The notes under the pieces: generated by a model | The model's database searches: none | Told to the model about the DNA's origin: nothing | What the model saw: only the letters and a program-made list of their open reading frames with translations | Position numbers and translations under genes: made by a program | In this document: positions 1-7,000 of the stretch, piece after piece | Layout: every line of letters begins with the position of its first letter | How positions within the stretch are numbered: the stretch's first letter is position 1 | DNA from: Clostridia bacterium | GTDB lineage: Bacteria > Bacillota > Clostridia > Christensenellales > CAG-1252 | Direction: 5' to 3' | NCBI GenBank assembly: GCA_009928745.1 | Contig: SACC01000057.1 | Span: forward strand, 1 to 7,243 | DNA length: 7,243 bases

Positions 1-300
1 TTTGAGGGCTGGTACAGCGATTCTGCTTGTCTTTCAATTTACTTATTCGGTCAAACAATAACCGAAGATACCGCTATTTATGTCTTGTGGCAGCCTGTCG
101 GAGTAATTGTAAAATATGTTTATATGTACGGCGGAACAGAGAATATTATCAATGCCCATTATGACGATATCCTTGACTTGCCCGAGCTTTCGCGCGAAGC
201 CTTTAATTTTTTGGGGTGGTACAAAGAGCAAACTTTGGTTAATAAATATCAAGAAGGCAGCCCGCTTAATACTTTCTATTTAACTTTATACGCAAAGTGG
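1..300 (+). repeat. InlB B-repeats (one partial, one complete)
   Basis: This covers residues 1-100 of the partial protein. The first copy is only its C-terminal half, with GWY at residues 3-5 and an aromatic-x-L-W ending at 28-30. The second runs about 33-100: a strand with a GG turn (YMYGG, 41-45), then FLGWY at 70-74, ending LYAKW at 96-100. This is the beta-grasp-like Listeria-Bacteroides repeat of internalin B. More copies probably lie upstream. The repeats have diverged and are visible only at protein level. Confidence 0.85.
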
Positions 301-2652
301 GAGAACAAAACTTTTGGAGTGGAAATAATGCCCTTGACTGGCGGCACAATAGTAGTATTGAGCGCGTTGCCTATATCCTACGGAGGGTTGCTGCGCTACA
401 GAGTAATTCCAGATACTGGATATAATGTCACCTCGGTTACCGCTAACAGTTATACCACTCCGATTACCCAAACAGGGACTATCGAACGGTCAATCGCGGA
501 TGTTAGATCAGCTCAGACGCTTGGAGCAACCTTTGAGCGGTACGCAGTAAGCGTAACGGTCAATACTGGTCTTGGCGGCAGCGCAACTCCTAACGGCGCA
601 TTTAGTGTGTTATACGGCGATAGCTTGTCTGTTATGATAACACCTAATGTCGGCTATTCTATTGGAACGGTTAGGGTAAACCAAATATCTAAGACGATTA
701 ATAACGGTGTGCTTACGGTTCAAAATATTACGACAGCGCAGACAATTAACATACAATTTGTTATCAGTCAGCATACGGTTAGCATCAATTTAAGTAATGC
801 GACAAGCAGTCTTACGAATAATCAGACGACAGTTACTTATGGGAGCAGCGTGAGTGTCACAATATCAGCTAATGAGAATTTCTATATTGAGAGCATAACA
901 CAGCGCGGTCTGTCTACTGGCACGGCAACAGCGCATGCGGTTACTAATAACCAAACTGCTACGGTAGTGATTAACAGCGTTACCGAAAACACGCGGATTG
1001 ATGTAGTAATGATAGGCAGTGTAGGCACAGTTAGCGCAAGCGCTTTGACGGGCGGCTCAATAAGTCCTTCAGGTACTATCTCCGTCAATTTTAGCGAAGA
1101 GCTTTTGTTCGCTATAACTCCCGGCGCTGGCTATCAAATTGCAGATGTAAAACTTAACGGGATGTCTCTAGGTAAGGTTTCGCAATACGCATATTCGCCC
1201 GCTTCGTCGGGAGGTGATACGCTCGTTGCAAGCTTTGAACTTATTCCTTTCTATATTGCTGCAAGCGTTACAGGCAATGGCATAATATCAGCGTCAGGGG
1301 TTAGTATGGTGCGCTACGGTGAGAATTTGCCCTATACAATAACCGCCAACGCCAACTACCATATTGATTATCTGTTAATTGACGGGGTTAGAGTGGAATT
1401 GTCAGGTAAGACGGCGGAATATACATTCATCAATGTGACTGCGGACCATTCTATCCGCGCCGTATTTACGATAGATACATATTCGGTTTCGTTCATTATA
1501 AGCGGAAGTGGCAGAATGACTCTTGGTACTGGTAGCAGCGCGATAAATATTACCCAGTCAAGTTCGCGTACCGTAGAATATGGTACGCCGCTATATATAT
1601 ACGCCAGCAACGGCAATAACATTGCTTCATTGACGGTGAACGGCAATACGATTGATGCCGGAGCATTATCGGGAGGCTATGTAGGTTTAATTTCGGAAAA
1701 TATCACAATAAGCGCTGTTTTTGCGCTCAATTCCTATTCTGTCACCACAAGCGTTGTCGGTAGCGGCAATATAACTGCGCCGGCTAATGTGTTGCACGGT
1801 CAAGGCTTTTTGATAGAATTCAGCGCAAATGCAGGCAATCAGTTCAAAAAATTGTTGGTGAGCGGCACAGTTGTTACGCCGACTGGCAACAGTTATCAGG
1901 TCAGTAATGTGACAGGTAATGTTAATGTGGTAATAGAATTTGAAATAATTATATTAACTATCAGCGTTGTCCATGGTCAAGGGGGCAGCGTGAACTATCT
2001 AAGCACTGTCAATTACGGCGGCGCAGCCACAATAACAATTAATGCTGTTTCACATTATCACATAGCAACTTTGACGACGTCGTCGGGCAATTATGCCGCG
2101 GCAATCGGACAAAATTCGTACATTATTGAGCTTCTTAATGTCACGCAGAACTTTACCTGTAATATTGGCTTTGCGCTGGACACTTTTAATATCAGCTTTA
2201 ATATAGGCGCTGGAGGTAGCATCAGACTAACCAATGGTACAACATATACCGGGAACTTTGTGTTGACGGCAGAATACGGAAGTGACGCTTCTTATTCGAT
2301 TATCGCTAATGACGGCAAGGAAATAAGCGGGCTTATCATAGACGGAGTTACATGCGCAATCAGTACCTCGGTAGAATTCACTAATATTTCTTCGGCGCAT
2401 ACTGTCAGCGTACAATTTGCATCCAAAATGTATCAGATAACGGCAATGCCGATGTCTAACGGCTCAGTGACTTTGTCCGCTAGTACAATCACGCACGGTG
2501 GAAGCGTTACGGTGACGATTACGCCAGCTACAGGATATGCGCTCAGTCAACTAAAAATAAACGGCGTCACGGTGAGCGTATCGGGCAATACTTATGTTAT
2601 TACCAGTATTACGATGAATATTAATATAAACGCAACTTTTGTAAAGTTATAA
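1..2652 (+). CDS. Secreted/surface repeat protein with InlB B-type modules (5' end missing)
   Basis: The frame is open from base 1 to the TAA at 2650-2652, giving 883 visible residues. The start lies upstream of the window, because the first residues (FEGWY ... IYVLW) are already the second half of an InlB B-repeat. Residues 1-30 and about 33-100 are Listeria-Bacteroides repeats (GWY and LYAKW-type endings). Residues about 104-883 are ten divergent InlB-B-like modules of 70-85 residues rich in Ser, Thr, Val, Asn and Gly. These families are known from extracellular bacterial proteins, often in adhesion or as beta-rich spacers. An internal TTG at 85 is not a credible start because it would cut through a repeat. 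There is no LPXTG motif, membrane segment or SLH domain at the C-terminus. The natural ligand or role cannot be read from the sequence. The extracellular repeat-protein call is secure; adhesion is inference. Confidence 0.88.
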   Translation, partial: FEGWYSDSACLSIYLFGQTITEDTAIYVLWQPVGVIVKYVYMYGGTENIINAHYDDILDLPELSREAFNFLGWYKEQTLVNKYQEGSPLNTFYLTLYAKWENKTFGVEIMPLTGGTIVVLSALPISYGGLLRYRVIPDTGYNVTSVTANSYTTPITQTGTIERSIADVRSAQTLGATFERYAVSVTVNTGLGGSATPNGAFSVLYGDSLSVMITPNVGYSIGTVRVNQISKTINNGVLTVQNITTAQTINIQFVISQHTVSINLSNATSSLTNNQTTVTYGSSVSVTISANENFYIESITQRGLSTGTATAHAVTNNQTATVVINSVTENTRIDVVMIGSVGTVSASALTGGSISPSGTISVNFSEELLFAITPGAGYQIADVKLNGMSLGKVSQYAYSPASSGGDTLVASFELIPFYIAASVTGNGIISASGVSMVRYGENLPYTITANANYHIDYLLIDGVRVELSGKTAEYTFINVTADHSIRAVFTIDTYSVSFIISGSGRMTLGTGSSAINITQSSSRTVEYGTPLYIYASNGNNIASLTVNGNTIDAGALSGGYVGLISENITISAVFALNSYSVTTSVVGSGNITAPANVLHGQGFLIEFSANAGNQFKKLLVSGTVVTPTGNSYQVSNVTGNVNVVIEFEIIILTISVVHGQGGSVNYLSTVNYGGAATITINAVSHYHIATLTTSSGNYAAAIGQNSYIIELLNVTQNFTCNIGFALDTFNISFNIGAGGSIRLTNGTTYTGNFVLTAEYGSDASYSIIANDGKEISGLIIDGVTCAISTSVEFTNISSAHTVSVQFASKMYQITAMPMSNGSVTLSASTITHGGSVTVTITPATGYALSQLKINGVTVSVSGNTYVITSITMNININATFVKL
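310..2649 (+). repeat. Array of ten divergent InlB-B-like modules
   Basis: The ten modules cover approximately residues 104-180, 181-256, 257-338, 341-414, 418-490, 493-575, 578-648, 650-725, 727-807 and 810-883. Each opens with a strand such as YSVTTSVVGSGNI, followed by a Gly/Ser turn. Most then have a YG turn (for example LYGDS, RYGEN, EYGTP), a strand with a GY-like turn, a hydrophobic strand often ending in NG or DG, and a closing A-x-F or similar strand (ATF, AVF, VQF). This matches the divergent InlB B-repeat pattern. No Trp occurs after residue 100, although family members usually carry a GW at the central turn. The boundaries are by eye, to within about five residues. Confidence 0.8.
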
Positions 2653-2682
2653 AATATAAGAGTATAAAGTTGTACTTAAGTA

Positions 2683-2711
2683 TTGCAATTTTTGTTTGAA
2701 AGTTGTAATAT
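2683..2711 (+). promoter_or_regulatory. Possible weak promoter for the hydrolase
   Basis: TTGCAA (2683-2688) and TAATAT (2706-2711) are separated by 17 bases, and each matches four of six consensus bases for a sigma-A/sigma-70 promoter. Transcription would start near 2718, leaving a leader of under 20 bases before the ATG. In sequence this AT-rich such a match can arise by chance. Read-through from the upstream gene is the alternative. Confidence 0.3.
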
Positions 2712-2722
2712 TAATTATCAAT

Positions 2723-2728
2723 AGGAGG
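2723..2728 (+). promoter_or_regulatory. Ribosome binding site of the hydrolase
   Basis: AGGAGG lies seven bases before the ATG at 2736. It is a full Shine-Dalgarno core at optimal spacing and fixes the hydrolase start, which is also the first ATG of the frame. Confidence 0.85.
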
Positions 2729-2735
2729 AAGAATA

Positions 2736-3647
2736 ATGATCTCTTTTCCAAGATTTGTTTTTAAAATAGTTGATATAGCCTTTGATAAGGCGCAGAACGG
2801 TAAAAGCTACGGTGAAGTAGTCTCAAAGAAGGATATTTCTTACGACGACACTATAGAAAGATGCAAGCTGGACATATATTGCAAAGAATTCGACAATACA
2901 AGAAAGCGTCCGATAATCGTTAACTTTCACGGCGGCGGTTTCTTGGCTGGGGATAAAAAGCACAGACGAGGAATTGCGAACTATTTTATCAATAAAATAG
3001 GAGATATTTTTGTTGTCAATCCCAACTATAGACTATGCGAAAAAGATACTTTCCCCGCATTTGCTCAGGACGCTGCCAAGGCGCTAAAATGGGTGGAGGA
3101 TAATGCGGAGGAATATGGTTTTGATCTTACTAAAGTGTTGCTGTGCGGTGATTCAGCGGGCGCTCATATCGCAAGTCAGCAAATTACAATTATGCTTAAT
3201 GAAGGTTTGGGAGAGAAGCTCGGCTGTGTTAAGAATAACATAAAAATTAAGGGCGCATTTTTGAATTGCGGTCCGTACGATACCAGGTCGGCGCTTACTC
3301 AAAAAGTGCTGCTCGGTATGGCTCACAAGATAGGCAAGAAAGTTACGGGAGTAAACTGTAAGGACCTTAACGCTGTGGAAAAGTACGAATATATTAACGA
3401 GTTGGCGCCAATCAACTGGATTACCTCTGATTTCCCCGTTTGCTTCTTTGCGCATACAAAGGCTGACTTTTTTTGTCCCGAGCACGGTCGGGTAATGATT
3501 GATAAGTTAGCAAAACTAGGTGTGAAGAGCTACGAATATTATTCAACGGAGAAAAACGACATACATTGCTGGAATCTTACACAGAGCAGTAAAAGTGGTC
3601 AGAAATGTATGGAAAAAGTTGTAGAATATTACAAAAGTATAATATAA
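2736..3647 (+). CDS. Alpha/beta hydrolase (Aes/HSL-like esterase)
   Basis: This is a complete 303-residue protein, a normal length for the alpha/beta-hydrolase-3 (hormone-sensitive-lipase-like, Aes-type) esterases, which cleave carboxylic esters of short or medium acyl chains. HGGG at residues 65-68 would form the oxyanion hole. G-D-S-A-G at 138-142 is the nucleophile elbow with Ser140. Asp244 (TKAD) and His277 (NDIH) sit where the other triad members are expected. Between them, FPAFAQDAAKALKWV (106-120) is the usual helix leading to the elbow. No signal peptide or membrane helix is seen, so it is probably cytoplasmic. It follows the repeat protein by 83 bases with its own strong ribosome binding site and is followed by a hairpin. 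The fold and esterase class are secure from motifs; the substrate is unknown. An acetyl-xylan or other sugar-ester deacylase role is possible but unsupported here. Confidence 0.9.
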   Translation: MISFPRFVFKIVDIAFDKAQNGKSYGEVVSKKDISYDDTIERCKLDIYCKEFDNTRKRPIIVNFHGGGFLAGDKKHRRGIANYFINKIGDIFVVNPNYRLCEKDTFPAFAQDAAKALKWVEDNAEEYGFDLTKVLLCGDSAGAHIASQQITIMLNEGLGEKLGCVKNNIKIKGAFLNCGPYDTRSALTQKVLLGMAHKIGKKVTGVNCKDLNAVEKYEYINELAPINWITSDFPVCFFAHTKADFFCPEHGRVMIDKLAKLGVKSYEYYSTEKNDIHCWNLTQSSKSGQKCMEKVVEYYKSII

Positions 3648-3680
3648 AATAGCTAAAATTACATACATATATGAAGTTTT

Positions 3681-3708
3681 TATGCCGCTTTTTGTTAAAA
3701 GCGGCATA
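3681..3708 (+). terminator. Hairpin after the hydrolase, probable terminator
   Basis: A perfect 12-bp stem, TATGCCGCTTTT pairing with AAAAGCGGCATA, closes a four-base loop 33 bases after the hydrolase stop. Its position and symmetry fit transcription termination. The tail (TACTTGTAAT) is only moderately U-rich, so it may terminate weakly or mainly protect the 3' end of the mRNA. The opposite strand also lacks a clear U-tract, so bidirectional use is not evident. Confidence 0.55.
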
Positions 3709-3798
3709 TACTTGTAATCGAAAGTACAGAAATAATCATGAAAAAAAAGAGGGCTATAATTTCGTGACACCACTAACATCAGATTAAAATATTGCTTA

Positions 3799-3829
3799 GT
3801 TTTGTTAACCATTTGCGCTGTTTTGTTAA
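3799..3829. repeat. Pair of 10-bp direct repeats, 21 bp apart
   Basis: GTTTTGTTAA occurs at 3799-3808 and again at 3820-3829. The start-to-start spacing of 21 bp is two helical turns, which puts both copies on the same face of the DNA. The second copy runs into the left arm of the palindrome at 3825-3840. This arrangement is common in regulator binding sites, but AT-rich chance similarity is possible. Confidence 0.45.
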
Positions 3830-3840
3830 TTCGAATTAAC
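3825..3840. promoter_or_regulatory. Perfect 16-bp palindrome, candidate operator
   Basis: GTTAATTCGAATTAAC is its own reverse complement and has no central spacer. It is centred roughly 100 bp upstream of the predicted transcription start of the lipoprotein gene, a position more usual for an activator than for a promoter-blocking repressor. No regulator gene is present in the window to pair with it. Confidence 0.45.
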
Positions 3841-3896
3841 TTTTACAGATATTTATTAAAATTTTGCTTTTACATTACTAAAGTTTTGCAGTAATA

Positions 3897-3925
3897 TTGA
3901 CTAATTATATTTACTATGATACTAT
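3897..3925 (+). promoter_or_regulatory. Extended -10 promoter of the lipoprotein gene
   Basis: TTGACT (3897-3902) is followed after exactly 17 bases by TACTAT (3920-3925). The TG of an extended -10 lies at 3917-3918, reading TGATACTAT. The match to a housekeeping sigma-A promoter is good: five of six at -35, four of six at -10, optimal spacer, extended -10. Transcription would start near 3932, about 70 bases before the start codon. A second TATAAT at 3937-3942 has no matching -35 and is less likely. Confidence 0.6.
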
Positions 3926-3989
3926 TTATATGACTATATAATATATTAATATATCTGGAATTTCGGGGGTTGCGCCCTTTCTCAATACT

Positions 3990-3995
3990 AGGAGG
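3990..3995 (+). promoter_or_regulatory. Ribosome binding site of the lipoprotein
   Basis: AGGAGG lies seven bases before the ATG at 4003. It decides the start, and the frame then opens straight into a lysine-plus-hydrophobic signal peptide. Confidence 0.9.
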
Positions 3996-4002
3996 CAAGT
4001 AC

Positions 4003-7000
4003 ATGAAAAAAACAATTACTATTTTAGTGTCATTATTAATTCTAATTGCATTCACGGCAGGGTTTTCTGCGTGTTTGCAGGAGAAAGATATGACACTTAC
4101 CGTCAACGAGATAACAACAACCTATGACGGTACGGTAAAGACAGCATCTGTCAGCTCTTCGCTCGGCGATCAGTCGGGCTGGACTGTCGTATACATAAAG
4201 CAAGGAACCAGTGAAGTTGTTACCGAGCCTGTCAATGCAGGTATCTATACCGCTACTGCCACTTATAAGAAAAAGGGTTATAAAGAGACTGTTGCAGTGG
4301 GCACACTGATTATCAACAAGGCAACTCCGACAGTATTGCAGTGGCCGGCGTTAGAAGACGGACAGTCAATTACATACGGACAACAGCTAAGTGACCTGCG
4401 CCTCACGGTTACTGTAGCTAACTCCAGTTATGTTCAAGGACTTAACGGCGGAGCTATTTCAGGTAGCTTTGGATGGGTAGCCAACCAAACCGCAACTGTA
4501 AATAATAATTATTATGATATAGAGTTTGTGCCGGGCGGAGATGCCTCCGATCCCGCTTCTTATGTTAACAATTACACTAGAGTCAAAAAATCTGATAGCA
4601 GCGCAAAAATATACTTAGAGGTTGGTAAAGCCACCCCAGTTCTTAAAGGCGCGACTGAAGTTGAAAAGAACAACAATAAGCCCATAGCGAGTAGCTTATT
4701 AAGCGGAGCGAATATATTAGGCAGCACTCTAGGCGCTGCGGCATATGTATTGCCTAACGGAGCAAATGTAGCCGGAAAATGTCATTGGGGTTACCTTAAT
4801 CCTGCAGGAGATGTTGTTTATAGGAAAGATACGGACACAATTACTGTTAAAGTTGCAGTCGGGATATACACTTATGTTTTTGTGCCTACCGACGGTTCAA
4901 ATGTTAAACCAGTACAGGATACTGTCGCAATCAACGTAATTCCTTTGACGCCTACTTTCAATACCAACGGCGTGATACCCGACCCGACATCGATTAATTA
5001 CGGTCAGACTCTTAGTCAGAGTGTTTTAGGAGTAGGTTATTCAGATGACCTTGCCGCAAGGGGAGTATTTACTTGGAAGAATCCGCAGCAAGTTGCGGAC
5101 TCCGTAGGCGAAATTAATTATATCGCATACTTTAATGCGACAAGAGTAGTAGGGGGAGAGACGGTAGCCGATCCCGAGTTCGCGGCGAATTTTGAGATAC
5201 CAATCAAAGTAAATGTACAACCTGCCCAAGTAAGCTTTACGCTGCCTTTGGCAACTTCTATTGATTACGGCATTTTGCTTAACTCCAGCACGTTGACCGG
5301 CGGGGCGGCTACATATGTATATAACGGCGAGACGAGAAGCCTTAGCGGCGCGTTTATATGGCAAAATCCCTTAGGAATGCCCACCGATTATACTGAAGTG
5401 CTCGGCTTGACAGATATTTATTCGTGTCCTGTTATGTTTACAATAGAGACTTCTAATCCTTTGTACGGTAAAGTTCTTGTTGAGCAAGTTCAATATGTCA
5501 ACATACTGGTCAACAAAATTCCTATTAATGCAATTAACGAAAGCACAATAGCCGCAATTAACGGTGTGATATTTGGTACGCAGCTTAATAGCGTTACTCT
5601 GCCGGCTTATACGGCGACCGCGGCAAGCGGCGAAAATACGATAAATGTCCCGGGCAGACTTGTCTGGGTTGACGGAACAATATATCCCGGCGTACCGGGA
5701 GCGACCGGAGAGAATATCAGCGCCTTAGGCGGCGTAACAAAATACAAAGCGCAGTTTATTCCCGATGACAGAGGTTATCAGACAAGAATGGTTTTTGTTG
5801 CGGTCAATACGGTAAAAGCCGCAGTAATATCTAATATTTCAATATTACCTCACGTTTCTTCCGAGGTAGAATCGGGACAGTATCTTATCGATAATATAAT
5901 TGATGCAACCGATTCGAAGATTTATATTGCCAACTATACGCTTGGCGGAGTTAATATTGCAATTCCCGGTACCTTTAGTTGGATATATTCCGGATATGTT
6001 ACACCTGCGCAACAAAACTACGATGTGAGATTCTATCCGTCAAACGGATATGAGAACCTTGTTGAGCAGTTCAATTTCAAATTAAGCGTAAGAATTGTCA
6101 CGGATTCCAGTAGTTTTCTTATAAATTATCTTGCTAATGACAGTGTGGAAATCACAGGTCTTATTCCTACCATAGAAGGGATTAATCTTAGCCAGATTAT
6201 TATAAGCAATACGCTTAAAATCAGCGGTAACAGTTATACGGTAATCGGTATAGCGACTAACGCTTTTAAGAATTACAGCAGTATAAAGAGCATAGAATTA
6301 CCAACTACGCTTAGATATATCGACGATTATGCTTTCTCAGGTTGTACGGGTATTAAAAATATAGTTATACCCGCCGCAATGGAAAAAATAGGGGTTGGAG
6401 CTTTTGAAGGCTGTACCAATCTTGAGACTGTAGTTAATTTGAGCATGGGTCTTTGGAAAGTAGATAATTTTGCTTTCCGCAACTGTTTTGCGTTAAGGGA
6501 GATTGCATTGCCCGGCACAATTAGCTACTTAGGCTACGGCGCTTTTGCGGCGTGCGGATCTCTTATCGATTTGAGCATCGGCGTTGGCGGCGCATACATA
6601 TACGATGCGACGCAGAGGGTTATTTTAGAGATGAATAATCCCGAAAATAATGAGATGCAACCATATATATTGCATACATATCTTGCAACCAATTCCAAAT
6701 CTTCGTACAAAATACCTTCGAATATTTGGAAGATAGGAGCGTATGCTTTTGCATACAATAGCAACCTGACGCAGGAAGTAATCGCTGACACTGTAATATC
6801 TATTGGCGAAGGCGCTTTTGCGTACAGTAACTTCTTAAAATATTTGTATTTGAAGCAAGATGCTTTTATGGAGGACGCGCTGGGAAGTATTTTCAAAGAT
6901 ATCAGTGACACTATAACTATTTTTGGACCTGAAGGCGGATATCTTGAGAATTATTGTAATTTGCAGGGCATTAGCTTTATCGAATGGACTTCTGTTGCCG

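Larger units (their letters stand above)
3648..4002. other. 355-base gene-free regulatory interval
   Basis: No credible gene is seen on either strand. Short minus-strand frames here lack ribosome binding sites and recognisable protein features. The interval holds, in order, a 12-bp hairpin, an A-rich patch, two 10-bp direct repeats, a 16-bp palindrome, a very AT-rich block containing an extended -10 promoter, and a short leader with a G-run hairpin before the lipoprotein ribosome binding site. Confidence 0.75.

Noticed and set aside
2670..2695. Palindrome TACTTAAGTA followed by TTTTT as a terminator for the repeat protein
   Set aside because: The palindrome has no loop, so only about three base pairs could form, and the outer TTG/CAA pairing needs a bulge. 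This is too weak to call.
3153..3485. Minus-strand open frame of 110 codons opposite the hydrolase
   Set aside because: It lies wholly within a hydrolase gene with intact motifs, resembles no known protein, and is best explained as an antisense shadow.
3738..3767. Mini-frame MKKKRAIIS with a stop, resembling the start of a signal peptide
   Set aside because: It has nine codons, no ribosome binding site, and no continuing frame after the stop to suggest a decayed gene.
3543..3812. Minus-strand open frame of 89 codons across the end of the hydrolase and the hairpin
   Set aside because: It overlaps the conserved 3' end of the hydrolase and runs through the hairpin. Its composition (Phe, Tyr, Ile, Lys) is what AT-rich non-coding DNA gives.
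3648..4002. Riboswitch, small RNA, CRISPR array or attachment site in the gene-free interval
   Set aside because: There is no conserved aptamer-like core, no regularly spaced repeat series, no tRNA-like fold, and no integrase or transposase near it.
3870..4106. Minus-strand open frame of 78 codons over the lipoprotein promoter and signal peptide
   Set aside because: It covers a well-supported promoter, ribosome binding site and signal peptide on the other strand and shows no features of its own.
5041..5364. Minus-strand open frame of 107 codons inside the lipoprotein
   Set aside because: It is antisense to the module array, whose protein pattern continues without interruption on the plus strand.
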